Of a stretch of DNA of 64,000 nt, positions 45,353-54,556 are shown in pieces. Every line of letters starts with the position of its first letter. The first letter of the stretch is position 1. Made by a program: the position numbers and the translations under genes. Below the pieces are notes generated by a model that saw only the letters and a list, made by a program, of their open reading frames with translations, was not told the origin of the DNA and ran no database searches. This DNA is from Gammaproteobacteria bacterium (GTDB lineage: Bacteria > Pseudomonadota > Gammaproteobacteria > Xanthomonadales > SZUA-36): positions 186,001-250,000 of the forward strand of contig JAUIBE010000003.1 in the NCBI GenBank assembly GCA_030428105.1, written 5' to 3'.

Positions 45353-46234
45353 GTGGACAGAACGCAGGCCCTTAAAGCCATCAAGAACGGCGCCATTGCC
45401 GCCACGGTGTCAGGCGTATTCACGCTGGGCATTGTTATTTTCGCGCTTTCTTCCAGCGCACAGGGTGATCTGGCCACCTGGAATGACCCGGCCAACTTCA
45501 TCGACGTTGTGCTGGTGTTTTTGTGTGCATTTGGAATCTACCGCAAGTCACGCACCGCGGCAGTTGTTCTGCTGATCTACTTCATCGTGTCCAAAATCAT
45601 GATCGCGCTGAGCATGGGGCAGGTGCGCGGGTTGCTGGTGAGCCTCATCTTTTTGTACTTCTTCGCAAGGGCGGTCCAGGGAACATTTACTTTTCACAAG
45701 CTGGAGCGGGCCGAAAACCCGGCGTACAAACCGCCACCGCGCTGGTACTGGTTTGTCGGCATCCCTTTCGGCGTCATCATGTTCAGCCTGGTTGGAATGG
45801 GCCTGTTAACGATGACAGGCACCCTGCCCTCCACCGAGGTCTTGCCAGGCTCCAGGCTGCCTTCACACCAGGTGGAGACCCTGCTGAGTGAACGGATTAT
45901 CGACGAGGGCGAACAGGTCGAATACTTCTACTCCGCGGGGCTCTTTTCGATTCTCGAGGACGGCAACCTCCTCACGGATCAACGGGTGATTTCCTATTTC
46001 AAGAACGAACAAGGGGAACTGGAAATCTATGAACTGTACCTGCCGGAGATCAGCGATGTGATCCTGATTGAGGAGGGCAGTTACCTCAATGACAGCATCT
46101 ACCAGTTGCACGGCCAGACCGAGGACGCGTGGTTTAACATTGTCTTGTCCACCGAGATGGGGGGTGACCTTGAGTTCATCCAGCGGCTAAAAAGATTGAT
46201 TTATGAGCAGCAGCAAGGCGCGGGCATGGATTGA
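45353..46234 (+). CDS. Uncharacterised membrane protein with PH-like tail
   Basis: A 293-residue protein with about five membrane helices in the first 165 residues (AIAATVSGVFTLGIVIFAL, FIDVVLVFLCAFGIY, VVLLIYFIVSKIMIALS, LLVSLIFLYFFARAV, WYWFVGIPFGVIMFSLVGMG), followed by a soluble region about 190-285 that looks like a bacterial PH-like barrel (EDGNLLTDQRVISYF, EIYELYLPEISDVILIEEG). GTG start with AAAGGGGGAG. No family name recognised. Confidence 0.7.
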   Translation: MDRTQALKAIKNGAIAATVSGVFTLGIVIFALSSSAQGDLATWNDPANFIDVVLVFLCAFGIYRKSRTAAVVLLIYFIVSKIMIALSMGQVRGLLVSLIFLYFFARAVQGTFTFHKLERAENPAYKPPPRWYWFVGIPFGVIMFSLVGMGLLTMTGTLPSTEVLPGSRLPSHQVETLLSERIIDEGEQVEYFYSAGLFSILEDGNLLTDQRVISYFKNEQGELEIYELYLPEISDVILIEEGSYLNDSIYQLHGQTEDAWFNIVLSTEMGGDLEFIQRLKRLIYEQQQGAGMD

Positions 46235-46250
46235 GTTTCGGCGCCGAAAC
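46235..46250. other. Perfect 16-bp palindrome after the preceding gene
   Basis: GTTTCGGCGCCGAAAC directly follows the stop of the gene ending at 46234. It has no loop or U run, so it is either a small terminator-like foldback or a protein site for the RDD gene that starts 85 bp later. Confidence 0.35.
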
Positions 46251-46334
46251 ACGCTCCCGTTTTCAGTTTGCGACAGTCAATCCGCCGTGGGATTATTGAA
46301 TTCGATCAACATAGGCCCGAACTAAGGAACAACC

Positions 46335-46793
46335 GTGAACCAAGAACAAGAATACGCCGGCTTCTGGATCAGGGTACTGGCGGCGATCATCGACAGCCTG
46401 CTGATCATGATCATCCTGGTACCCATTCTTATCGGCATTTACGGGAATTCGTACTGGCTAAGCGAGGCGTTCGTTCGGGGATTTTGGGATTTTGTTTTCA
46501 CCTACATCCTGCCAGCAGTGGCGGTGGTGATTTTCTGGGTGTACAAATCGGCCACTCCCGGCAAGATGGCGCTGCGTCTCACCATTGTTGACGCAAAAAC
46601 GGGCAACCACCCCACCACCGGCCAGTTCATTATTCGCTACCTTGGCTATTACGTCTCGATGATCCCGCTGTTCCTGGGCATCATCTGGGTGGGCATCGAT
46701 GCCCGCAAGCAAGGCTGGCACGACAAGCTCGCAGGCACCGTGGTGCTGCGCGACAGGAACCCCGAGCCGGTTCAGTTCGAAGAACGCGGCTAA
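46335..46793 (+). CDS. RDD family membrane protein
   Basis: A 152-residue RDD protein with about three helices. It shows the family's Arg and Asp pair (AGFWIRVLAAIIDSLLIMII), the PGKMALRLTIVDAKTG loop and the ending KQGWHDKLAGTVVL. The role of RDD proteins is mostly unknown, with some acting in transport. GTG start with AGGA 8 bases upstream. Confidence 0.9.
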   Translation: MNQEQEYAGFWIRVLAAIIDSLLIMIILVPILIGIYGNSYWLSEAFVRGFWDFVFTYILPAVAVVIFWVYKSATPGKMALRLTIVDAKTGNHPTTGQFIIRYLGYYVSMIPLFLGIIWVGIDARKQGWHDKLAGTVVLRDRNPEPVQFEERG

Positions 46794-46812
46794 CACCGGA
46801 CCCCAACACAAC

Positions 46813-47325
46813 ATGGCCAATTTGCCTTCCCCCACCGCGCGCCTGCGGCTTCGCCAGGCGGATCTCAGCGACAGCGCTTTCATGCTGCAGCTGCTTACCG
46901 AGCCCTCGTGGGAGCGCTTTATCCGCGCCACCGGGGTTCGCACGGAAGAAGAAGCGCGCGCACATCTCGAAGAAAAGTTCATCCCCGCCTATGCCGATGG
47001 CCTGGGCTTCTGGCTGGTCGAGTCCACCGAAACCGGCCAACCCATGGGGGTGTGCGGCTTGGCCCAGCGGCCTTACCTGGAGCATATCGACCTGGGTTTC
47101 GCCTTCCTCGAAGAATACTGGGGCCGCGGCTACGCCGAGGAAGCCGCTTTCTCGGCCATCGACTACGCCCGCGATGTGCTGGGCAAGAACATCCTCTGGG
47201 CGATTACTGTTTCCGACAACGCCGCTTCCATCCGCCTGCTGCAAAGGCTCGGCTTCAACTACCTGGAAGATGTCACCAAGCCCGAGGGCGATAAGGTTTC
47301 GGTGTTCGAGCTGAAACTGAACTAG
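46813..47325 (+). CDS. GNAT family N-acetyltransferase, RimJ/RimL type
   Basis: A 170-residue acetyltransferase. It begins TARLRLRQADLSDSAFMLQLL, has the central GVCGL strand, the acetyl-CoA loop region (FLEEYWGRGYAEEA, AIDYARDVLG) and the C-terminal ASIRLLQRLGFNYLE. Most similar to the group that modifies ribosomal protein N-termini or antibiotics; the target cannot be told. The ATG 46813 was chosen over an upstream in-frame start overlapping the RDD gene. Confidence 0.9.
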   Translation: MANLPSPTARLRLRQADLSDSAFMLQLLTEPSWERFIRATGVRTEEEARAHLEEKFIPAYADGLGFWLVESTETGQPMGVCGLAQRPYLEHIDLGFAFLEEYWGRGYAEEAAFSAIDYARDVLGKNILWAITVSDNAASIRLLQRLGFNYLEDVTKPEGDKVSVFELKLN

Positions 47326-47358
47326 CATTAGGGGAACACCCCACCAAGGAGAGCACCC

Positions 47359-47763
47359 ATGGCCAAGGTCACCGGAATCGGCGGCGTCTTTTTCAAGAGC
47401 ACGGGCGACAGCGCGGCAACCCGGGCCTGGTACCAGAAACACCTGGGCATCTCGCTGGAGGAATGGGGTGGCGGCATCCTCAACTGGGCGGAAGACAAGG
47501 CCGAAGACGGCGGCATGACCGTGTGGCACGTGGCCGACAAGGACAGCGAGTGGTTCAGCCCCAGCAAGGCCTCCTTCATGATCAACTACCGGGTGGACAA
47601 CCTGGATGAACTGATTAGCCAACTGCGCGCCGATGGCGTGGAAATTGTCGGCGAACCCGAATCACACGAAAACGGCAAGTTCGCCTGGATCATGGACCCG
47701 GACGGCCACAAGGTGGAGTTGTGGGAACCGATGCCCTGGGATGAAGCCAACAAGGAAGGCTGA
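47359..47763 (+). CDS. VOC superfamily protein, glyoxalase-like
   Basis: A 134-residue single VOC module (two beta-alpha-beta3 units): GVFFKSTGDSAATRAWYQKHLG at the start and MDPDGHKVELWEP at the end, with the metal-ligand Glu in VELWE. VOC proteins include glyoxalases, dioxygenases and resistance proteins; no specific role is visible. A second VOC gene follows 33 bp later, likely cotranscribed. Confidence 0.9.
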   Translation: MAKVTGIGGVFFKSTGDSAATRAWYQKHLGISLEEWGGGILNWAEDKAEDGGMTVWHVADKDSEWFSPSKASFMINYRVDNLDELISQLRADGVEIVGEPESHENGKFAWIMDPDGHKVELWEPMPWDEANKEG

Positions 47764-47796
47764 CCTGAACAACGCTATCGCCCACGAAACACAGGC

Positions 47797-48210
47797 ATGA
47801 AGCAATCCATCGTCCACGTTGCCCTCGTCGTTGCAGACTACGATGCCGCCATCGATTTCTACTGCGGCAAGCTGGAGTTTGAGCTGCTTGAAGACAGCTA
47901 CCAGCCCGAGCAGGACAAGCGCTGGGTGGTGGTTGCACCACCAGGCTCCCAGGGCACAACCCTGTTGCTGGCCCGCGCGGCCAACCCTAAGCAGGAAAAA
48001 TTCGTGGGCAACCAATCCGGCGGCCGGGTGTTCCTGTTCCTGCGCACCGACAACTTTGATCGCGATTACAAGCGCTACCTTGAGCGCGGCGTAAAATTTG
48101 TCCGGGATCCGCAAACCCACGAATACGGCACGGTGGCCGTGTTCGAAGACCTGTACGGCAACCTTTGGGATTTGATCGAATATGCGGAAGATCACCCGCT
48201 GGCCCAGTAG
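47797..48210 (+). CDS. VOC superfamily protein, second copy
   Basis: A 137-residue VOC module distinct from its neighbour: HVALVVADYDAAIDFYCGKLEFELLED and VFEDLYGNLWDLIE, with metal-ligand His near the start and Glu near the end. It resembles YaeR/glyoxalase-like families. Whether the two adjacent VOC proteins form a heterodimer is open. Confidence 0.9.
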   Translation: MKQSIVHVALVVADYDAAIDFYCGKLEFELLEDSYQPEQDKRWVVVAPPGSQGTTLLLARAANPKQEKFVGNQSGGRVFLFLRTDNFDRDYKRYLERGVKFVRDPQTHEYGTVAVFEDLYGNLWDLIEYAEDHPLAQ

Positions 48211-48248
48211 CCTCTAACCGTTTGAACTCGAATTTGAGGAGCACTCAA

Positions 48249-48728
48249 GTGAAAAACCGGCTCGCCAAGACCTCTTTGTTCCTCTGCGCCCTGCTGGTCA
48301 CCGCAGCGGCGTCTTCCAATCAAAGCGACGGCCGCGAAGCCGACCGCGAAACGCTGCTGGCGCTGAACGAATCGCTGGTGCGCACCCAGTTGATCGACCG
48401 CGATGCCTCGGTATTCAGCGAGCTTGCGCTGGACGAATTCAGGGTGCTGGCGCCGGGTGGCCTGATCGAGAGCAAGGCCCAGGCCGAAGCCGGCGTTGCC
48501 GCCTGGGATGTGGTGGACGTGGAGCTAAGCGGCACCGAAATCGTGTTCCATGGCGACATCGCCATCATGATGGGACGCATGGATATCGACGGCATCATGA
48601 ATCCGGTCGGACGCTGGGGGCCGCTGAAGTACATGAGCACCTGGGTGAAGGAAGACGGCGACTGGCGCCTGCTGTCGCGCTCACTCACCCCCTGCCTCGA
48701 AAAGCTGATCGAGTTGGGTCGCTGCTAG
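48249..48728 (+). CDS. Exported NTF2-like (DUF4440) protein
   Basis: A 159-residue protein with a signal peptide (KNRLAKTSLFLCALLVTAAAS) and one NTF2-like domain (ETLLALNESLVRTQLIDRDASVF, GRWGPLKYMSTWVKEDGDWRLLS), of the DUF4440/SnoaL type. GTG 48249 with GAGGAG upstream is the start that restores the signal peptide. Function unknown. Confidence 0.85.
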   Translation: MKNRLAKTSLFLCALLVTAAASSNQSDGREADRETLLALNESLVRTQLIDRDASVFSELALDEFRVLAPGGLIESKAQAEAGVAAWDVVDVELSGTEIVFHGDIAIMMGRMDIDGIMNPVGRWGPLKYMSTWVKEDGDWRLLSRSLTPCLEKLIELGRC

Positions 48729-48737
48729 GCTCGCCCG

Positions 48738-49202
48738 GTGTCCAACCAGACCTTTACACCCAAAGACCCCGACTATGTCGCGCGGGTGCAGGAAGTATTC
48801 GCCAACCAGCAGTTCATGACCTTGCTGGGCGTGGAGGTCGGCGACATCTCCCCAGGCGAAGTCGAGCTGATTTTGCCGTATCGAAAGGACATCACCCAGC
48901 AGCATGAGTTTGTCCATGCGGCCGCCATCACGGCCATTGCCGACAGCGCTTGCGGAGGCGCCGCCTTGACCTTGATGGAGCCGGGCTCCGAGGTGCTGGC
49001 GGTTGAGTTCAAGGTCAACCTGCTCTCGCCCGCGGCTGGCGAGCGTTTTATTGCCCGGGCGAAGGTGATTCGCCCGGGCAAAATCATAACGGTTTGCAGC
49101 GCTGAGGTGCATGCAGAGCAAGGGGAATCCCGTAAACTGGTGGCTGCCATGCAGGCCACGATGATTGCGCCGCCGAACCTGCGAATCGAGCCAACCAACT
49201 AA
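48738..49202 (+). CDS. PaaI family hotdog thioesterase
   Basis: A 154-residue hotdog-fold thioesterase with FMTLLGVEVGDISPGEVEL, HEFVHAAAITAIADSACGGAA (active-site region) and FKVNLLSPAAGERFIARAKVI. Hydrolyses acyl-CoA thioesters; the acyl group is not evident. GTG start 10 bp after the preceding stop. Confidence 0.9.
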   Translation: MSNQTFTPKDPDYVARVQEVFANQQFMTLLGVEVGDISPGEVELILPYRKDITQQHEFVHAAAITAIADSACGGAALTLMEPGSEVLAVEFKVNLLSPAAGERFIARAKVIRPGKIITVCSAEVHAEQGESRKLVAAMQATMIAPPNLRIEPTN

Positions 49203-49222
49203 ACAACAAGGGAGAAAAACCA

Positions 49223-49615
49223 GTGAGCCAGAACCTGGAAATCGCGCAGGGCATCTACCAATCATTCGCCACGGGAGACATCCCGGCCGTGCTTGCCACG
49301 TTCAAACCGGACGTGGAGTGGACCGAGGCAGCCGGCGGCCCCTATGGCGGGGTTTCCGTGGGCCCGCAGGCAGTGCTGGAAAATGTATTCATGAAGCTGG
49401 GCGGCGAGTGGAACGGCTTTTCTGCCGTGGCCGAAGAGTTCGTGGCGCAGGGCGATACCGTCGTGGCGCTTGGCACCTACAGCGGCGAGTACAAAGCCAC
49501 CGGCAAGCGCTTCCGCGCGCCGTTTGCGCACGTGTGGAAATTCGAAGACGGCAAGGTGAAATCGTTCGTCCAGCACGTTGATACCGCCCTGCACCTGGAG
49601 CCGATGAAAGCCTGA
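49223..49615 (+). CDS. SnoaL-like NTF2 fold protein
   Basis: A 130-residue single-domain NTF2-like protein: NLEIAQGIYQSFATGDIPAVLATFKPDVEW and HVWKFEDGKVKSFVQHVDT. GTG start with AGGGAG upstream. Members include ketosteroid isomerase-like and cyclase-like enzymes; this one is unassigned. Confidence 0.88.
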   Translation: MSQNLEIAQGIYQSFATGDIPAVLATFKPDVEWTEAAGGPYGGVSVGPQAVLENVFMKLGGEWNGFSAVAEEFVAQGDTVVALGTYSGEYKATGKRFRAPFAHVWKFEDGKVKSFVQHVDTALHLEPMKA

Positions 49616-49626
49616 GGGCCGAAGCC

Positions 49627-50040
49627 ATGCAACGAGTCTACCGTTCAAAAATTGATAGCTGGATCCTGGCCATCCTGGTGGTCGCCATGGGCGTGTGTTT
49701 GTACGCCAGCTACCAGGCTTTCAACGGCGAGGAAGGCGCGTTCTGGCCGGTTATGCTTACCTTGCTCGTCGGGGTGGGGTTGCCGCTGTGGCTTGTTGTC
49801 GATACGCGCTACGTCATCGAAACCCAGCGCCTGCTGATTCGTTGCGGGCCGTTCCGCTGGAAAGTACCGCTGCGCGACATCACCAGCATGGAACCCAGCC
49901 GCAACCCGCTGTCCAGCCCGGCGTTGTCCCTCGACCGCATCCGCATCGAGTACGGCACGGGCAGGTCCATCATGATTTCGCCGCGAGACAAGCAGAAGTT
50001 CATCGAGGCAGTGGAAGCGCAGCGCAGCCAATTGCGCTAG
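49627..50040 (+). CDS. Membrane-anchored PH-like domain protein
   Basis: A 137-residue protein with two membrane helices (SWILAILVVAMGVCLYA and WPVMLTLLVGVGLPLWLVV) and a bacterial PH-like domain (YVIETQRLLIRCGPFRWKVPL, DRIRIEYGTGRSIMISPRDKQKFIEA). Follows the NTF2 gene after 11 bp. Function unknown. Confidence 0.85.
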   Translation: MQRVYRSKIDSWILAILVVAMGVCLYASYQAFNGEEGAFWPVMLTLLVGVGLPLWLVVDTRYVIETQRLLIRCGPFRWKVPLRDITSMEPSRNPLSSPALSLDRIRIEYGTGRSIMISPRDKQKFIEAVEAQRSQLR

Positions 50041-50082
50041 CGTCACGCCGCACCCTGAATCCACCCGTTTGGAGGAGTTGTT

Positions 50083-50400
50083 ATGGCCTGGGCCATTTTG
50101 TTTCTTGCCGGATTGCTGGAAGTGGGCTGGGCCATTGGCCTGAAGTACACCGATGGCTTCTCCCGCCTGTGGCCAAGCGCGTGGACCATCAGCGCCATGA
50201 TCGGCAGCGTGTGGCTGCTGGCCATTGCCATGAAGTCGCTGCCGGTCGGCACCGCCTACAGCGTGTGGGTGGGCATCGGCGCGGTGGGCACCGTGGCGCT
50301 GGGCATCATCCTGTTTGAAGAACCGGCCGATTTCGCCCGCATGGCCAGCGTGGCGCTGATTGTTGCCGGGATTGTCGGGCTGAAACTCTCCAGCGCTTGA
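50083..50400 (+). CDS. SugE/Gdx family SMR exporter
   Basis: A 105-residue small multidrug resistance protein with four helices. The conserved Glu in the first helix ([22 protein letters not shown]) and the Gdx-type [11 protein letters not shown] in helix 3 point to guanidinium export rather than broad drug export. No guanidine riboswitch fits in the 42-bp upstream gap; only a GGAGGAG ribosome site is seen. The stop overlaps the next gene's TTG start. Confidence 0.92.
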   Translation: MAWAILFLAGLLEVGWAIGLKYTDGFSRLWPSAWTISAMIGSVWLLAIAMKSLPVGTAYSVWVGIGAVGTVALGIILFEEPADFARMASVALIVAGIVGLKLSSA

Positions 50401-51803
50401 AGCTTCGAGCGGGCAACGGCGCGAGGCTCGCAACTACAGCCGGGTTGCTGGGCCTGGGCATGGTGTCTGCCTGCACAAAGCAGGAGCCCGACTACCAGTG
50501 GCTGGCCGGCGATCACCATGTTCACAGCCATTACAGCGTCGAGTGGGACAAGCGTATTGATCCGCCCACCGCCATCCTTGGCGGGGATGCGGATTATGCA
50601 ATCTCCAAAAATGCCGAGATGGCGCTGCGCCATGGTCTCAAGTGGATGGTTTCCACCGATCACGGCGGCCCCAACCACAGTGACCTGCAGCGCAACCAGG
50701 CCTACCCCGAGTTACTCGCCTCCCGCGCGGCGCACCCCGGGCTGATCCAGTTTGTTGGCCTGGAGCTCTACACCCCGGGTGGCGATCACAGCAGCCTGAT
50801 CATTCCCCAGGGACCCGCCGAGGCTGAGCAGCTGCAACAGCTCCAGTCGCAGTTTGATGTCCGCGAAGCCTGGCCCCGGGATGAATCCAGGGACAGCGTG
50901 CTGCGCATGCTCGAAGCGCTTTCGCTGATGAACCAGTTCGAAGACAAACCGCTGGTGGTGGCCAACCACCCTTCGAAATCCGCACCGGCCCGGGGCGAGT
51001 TCGGCAAATACGACATCGATGAACTGCGGGTCTGGAGCGATACGGCGCCGGAAGTGGCCGTTGGCATGGCTGGCGCACCGGGCCACCAGGCCAAAACCCT
51101 CAACCCGGATGGCTCATTGAATAGCATGCGGCACCGCGGCGACTACGATGGCTACCCCACCCTGGGCGGCTTCGACCAGATGACCGCGGTGGTTGGCGGG
51201 GTGTGGGATACGCTGCTCACGGAAGGCCGGCGCTGGTGGATCACCGCCAACTCCGACTCGCACGTGCATTACACCCAGGGCGGCATGGATTTCTGGCCAG
51301 GCGAGTACAGCAAAACCTATGTTTATGCCCGGCCCAACCCGCAAAGCATTATCGAGGGCATACGCCACGGCCGCATGTTCGTGGTCACCGGCGACCTGGT
51401 TACCGACCTCCAGTTCGAGTTGCGCATTGGCAACCAGGTGGCCTCAATAGGCGACACCCTGGTCACCAACGGAGCGCCGGTTGAGATGGAGATCCGCTTC
51501 ACCGACCCCGACACCAGCAACCATGGCGGCCTGAATCCAGGCGTCCAGCGCGTGGATTTGATCGTCGGCGAGCCTGGCGGAACGGCGCGGGTGCTGGCGC
51601 GCTACACGAAACAAGACTGGGAAGAGGTCGGCGACGACAGGCTCATAAACCGCACCCTTTCGGATCTGCCCGATGGCGGCTACCTGCGTCTGCGCGGCAC
51701 CAGCACCAACGAGCCCGAACCGCAGCCAGACCCGCCAGGCGAAGACCCCTGGCAGGACCTGTGGTTCTACACCAACCCGGTTTTCTTCAAGCCGGCCGGC
51801 TAG
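50397..51803 (+). CDS. PHP-domain putative lipoprotein
   Basis: A 468-residue exported protein with a lipobox-like VSAC after a hydrophobic stretch, then a PHP-type metallohydrolase core: [27 protein letters not shown] and NSDSHVH. PHP enzymes hydrolyse phosphoesters at multi-metal centres. The TTG start overlaps the sugE stop. The C-terminus (about 340-468) is a beta-rich region. It is convergent with the symporter gene (4 bp overlap), the right end of the plus-strand run. Confidence 0.83.
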   Translation: MKLRAGNGARLATTAGLLGLGMVSACTKQEPDYQWLAGDHHVHSHYSVEWDKRIDPPTAILGGDADYAISKNAEMALRHGLKWMVSTDHGGPNHSDLQRNQAYPELLASRAAHPGLIQFVGLELYTPGGDHSSLIIPQGPAEAEQLQQLQSQFDVREAWPRDESRDSVLRMLEALSLMNQFEDKPLVVANHPSKSAPARGEFGKYDIDELRVWSDTAPEVAVGMAGAPGHQAKTLNPDGSLNSMRHRGDYDGYPTLGGFDQMTAVVGGVWDTLLTEGRRWWITANSDSHVHYTQGGMDFWPGEYSKTYVYARPNPQSIIEGIRHGRMFVVTGDLVTDLQFELRIGNQVASIGDTLVTNGAPVEMEIRFTDPDTSNHGGLNPGVQRVDLIVGEPGGTARVLARYTKQDWEEVGDDRLINRTLSDLPDGGYLRLRGTSTNEPEPQPDPPGEDPWQDLWFYTNPVFFKPAG

Positions 51804-53344
51804 GCGCGGCTGCGCTTCCAACCCTGGTAAGTCAGGTTGTCCTCGAGGTCAGGCGCCGGGAACAGGTAACTCGCCGCCCAGCCCACGAAGAACATCACCA
51901 CGTGGCTGTACACGCCCAGCATGTACTTGTGCTGGGTGTAGTTGAAGGCGCCAAAATCCAGCAGCAGGCGCTTGTTATCGCCCACGCCCACTGGCGATGA
52001 GGTAAGCAGCGCGTAGCCGGTAAACAGCACGCAAGCGGCGATACCAATGTACAGGCCTTTCTTGTTGGCCCGTGGCACCAGCACGCCGAGCAGGAAGATG
52101 CCGGCAATGCCGCCGGAGAAGATGGCGTAGAGCATGAACACCACGCCCAGCACGCCGGTATCGCCGGCGCTGACATACAGCGAGGCCACGCCAATCGCCG
52201 CGATGCCGGCAACAATCACGATCACCTTGCCCACGATGGTGCGCTCGCGGTCCGAGCTTTCAGGACGCAGGCGCGAGTAGTAATCATCCACGCCAACCGC
52301 CGCCAGGCAGTTGAGGTCGGAATCCAAAGAGGAGATGGCCGCCGCCATCAGCGCGGCGATGATCAGGCCCACCACCCCCACCGGTAGCTCATTCATGATG
52401 AAGTGCGGGAATACCGCATCCGAGCGCAGGCCATCAGGCAGTTCACCACCGCCACCGCCGGAGTAGTAAACCCACAGCGCGGTGCCGATAAACATGAACA
52501 GGGTCCAAACCGGCACCACCAGCAGCACGCCGGTGAGCGAGGCCTTGATGGCGTCCTTGTCCGAGCCGGCAGTCAGGTAACGCTGGACGATGGTCTGGTC
52601 GGTGCCGTATTTCTGGATGGCGTAGAAAATGCCGTTGATGGCCATCACCCAGAAGGTGAGGTTGACGAAATCCCAGTCGAGCGAGCCCAGGCTCATCTTG
52701 TCGGCATCCCAGGCAGTGCTCATCACCGTTCCCAGCCCGCCATCAATATTCACAAGGATAATGATCAGCGCCAGCAGGCCGCCAAAAATCAACAGGAAGC
52801 CCTGGATCACATCCAGCCAGATAATCGCCTCCATGCCGCCCAGCACGGTGAGCACGATCACCGCGATGCCCAGCAGGATAATCACGTGGTAGGCGTCCAT
52901 TCCGGTCATGCTGGAAATGGCCAGCGCCAGCAGGAAGAACACCGTGCCCATCTTGGAGAAGTGGGCCAGGATAAAGCCCAGGCTGCTGTACACCCGGGCG
53001 AAATAGCCGAAGCGCTTTTCGAAGTACTCGTACGCACTCAAGCCAATCACGTTGCGGTACAGCGGCACCACGAAGCCGATCATGAAAATCACGGTCAGCG
53101 GCACCATGATGCCCTGCACCAGCAGCACCCAGTTGCCGCCAAAGCCGCTGCCCGGGTAGGCCAGGAAGGTGACGCTGGAAACCAGCGTGGCGAAAATCGA
53201 CATACCAATCGCCCAAGACGGCATGTGCTTGCCGGCAGCAAAGAACTGCGCCGTACTGGACTGGTTGCGGGAGAACCCGACGCCGACACCAATCGAGACA
53301 ATCAGGCTGATCACGATAATGACGTAATCGATGGTGTGCAGCAT
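51800..53344 (-). CDS. Sodium:solute symporter, SSS family
   Basis: A 514-residue inner-membrane symporter of the SSS family with 13-14 helices: N-terminal GVGFSRNQSSTAQFFAAGK, the FLAYPGSGFGGNW segment and IGLIIAALMAAAISSLDSDLN (sodium-site region). The sequence belongs to the group that includes sialic acid and sugar transporters. Lying behind the kinase and dehydrogenase genes on the same strand, it probably imports the acid sugar or a sugar released by the locus. Confidence 0.92.
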   Translation of the reverse strand: MLHTIDYVIIVISLIVSIGVGVGFSRNQSSTAQFFAAGKHMPSWAIGMSIFATLVSSVTFLAYPGSGFGGNWVLLVQGIMVPLTVIFMIGFVVPLYRNVIGLSAYEYFEKRFGYFARVYSSLGFILAHFSKMGTVFFLLALAISSMTGMDAYHVIILLGIAVIVLTVLGGMEAIIWLDVIQGFLLIFGGLLALIIILVNIDGGLGTVMSTAWDADKMSLGSLDWDFVNLTFWVMAINGIFYAIQKYGTDQTIVQRYLTAGSDKDAIKASLTGVLLVVPVWTLFMFIGTALWVYYSGGGGGELPDGLRSDAVFPHFIMNELPVGVVGLIIAALMAAAISSLDSDLNCLAAVGVDDYYSRLRPESSDRERTIVGKVIVIVAGIAAIGVASLYVSAGDTGVLGVVFMLYAIFSGGIAGIFLLGVLVPRANKKGLYIGIAACVLFTGYALLTSSPVGVGDNKRLLLDFGAFNYTQHKYMLGVYSHVVMFFVGWAASYLFPAPDLEDNLTYQGWKRSRA

Positions 53345-53377
53345 TCGGAAACTCCTTGGGTCTTGTTATGTTTTGGG

Positions 53378-54556
53378 TTATGTACTGTTGGCCTGGCCAA
53401 ACGACCAGAGCGCGGCCGGCCAATGATAACTGCCCGGCTTCATGGTGATGTCCATTCCTTCAATCCCCTGGACGGACAAGCGGGTTACCCCCGGCGCAAC
53501 CGATCCACTGGGCACCAGTTCATCGATACCGAGGTGTTGAACCACCGCCAGGGCAGTCGCCCCGCCCTCGATCAGCAGGTGATCGATGGGGCACATCGCC
53601 TGCACCTGGCTCACCAGCATCCCCAGCGAGGTGGCAATCAGGTTGCTGGACATGCTCTGCTCCGAGGGCGCTTGCAACACGGCCACGATCACCGAGCTGT
53701 TTAGCTCCAGCGCTGCGGCAACCGCATGCGCCCATGCTTCCAGGGCCGCCGGGTTGAGGGTGGCGCTATGGTACAGCGCATCCGGCATCAGCACGGCCGT
53801 GGCGCCGTTGGCAATCGCGGACTCCACGGCCTGGCGGCTGGGCGGGTACTGGCTCCCGCACACGAACAGGGTGCGCGCACCGGGCCTGGCCTCCGTTGCC
53901 GGGGGCGGGGGCGCGGCTGCTGAGAATCCACGCTCATTCAAAAACGCGGCAAAAAACTCGGCTCCACCGGCAGGGATCACCTTGTCATCAAGCGTATGCG
54001 CCCAGCGACGAACATGATCCAGCGTCTCGACGTTGCCCACGTAAATCCCGGGCGCAGGCATTGGGTCACCCGGGTTGATGGACCACGTTGATGACGCGCC
54101 CTGCTGGCGGAGCCGACTGGTAACTTCCGACCAGTTCGCGCCGTTGCGAAACTGCTGGCCAAAGTCGGTTTCACCCAGCTTCACACCATCGACGTAGTAA
54201 ATGCCGTCACGGATGGTGCGCGCGTGCGATGGGTTGGCGGGAACCAGCAGCGAGCGGTCCTTGCCCTCCACCTGCATTTGCGCCTGCAGTTCGGCGGCAA
54301 TATGGCCGCGCATCACGGAATCGGTTTTCTTGAAAATCTGGCCGCAGCCCAGGTCGAGCAAGGCGCGGGTCACCTCGGCGCTGGTCTCGCTGGCCGAGTC
54401 CACCGTGCTCGAACGCATGTCAGTGGCGATCACCAGCACATCGGCGTCCGTGGCGTGCACTTCGCCGGTCAGTACTTTGGTTTTCAGGCCGCTGAGCAGC
54501 GCCAGGCCTGCAACCTCGGCAGCGCCCGTCAGGTCGTCGGCAATCACCCCAATCAT
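53378..54556 (-). CDS. Four-carbon acid sugar kinase (DUF1537)
   Basis: A 392-residue kinase of the DUF1537 family, whose members phosphorylate D-threonate, L-threonate or D-erythronate at O4. The N-terminal GVIADDLTGAAEVAGLA and KKTDSVMRGH are diagnostic, and the C-terminal nucleotide-binding domain has DHLLIEGGATA and a GVTRL. It overlaps the PdxA2 gene by 4 bp; such kinase-dehydrogenase pairs convert the acid to DHAP via 3-keto-4-phosphate. Substrate stereochemistry cannot be read from the sequence. Confidence 0.92.
   Translation of the reverse strand: MIGVIADDLTGAAEVAGLALLSGLKTKVLTGEVHATDADVLVIATDMRSSTVDSASETSAEVTRALLDLGCGQIFKKTDSVMRGHIAAELQAQMQVEGKDRSLLVPANPSHARTIRDGIYYVDGVKLGETDFGQQFRNGANWSEVTSRLRQQGASSTWSINPGDPMPAPGIYVGNVETLDHVRRWAHTLDDKVIPAGGAEFFAAFLNERGFSAAAPPPPATEARPGARTLFVCGSQYPPSRQAVESAIANGATAVLMPDALYHSATLNPAALEAWAHAVAAALELNSSVIVAVLQAPSEQSMSSNLIATSLGMLVSQVQAMCPIDHLLIEGGATALAVVQHLGIDELVPSGSVAPGVTRLSVQGIEGMDITMKPGSYHWPAALWSFGQANST

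Noticed and set aside
50041-50082. Guanidine riboswitch before the sugE/gdx gene
   Set aside because: Only 42 bp separate it from the preceding gene, and no ACGR-type motif or hairpin pair is present.
52403-53704. 433-codon plus-strand frame opposite the SSS symporter gene
   Set aside because: His/Gln/Asp-rich low-complexity translation typical of the strand opposite a hydrophobic membrane protein gene.
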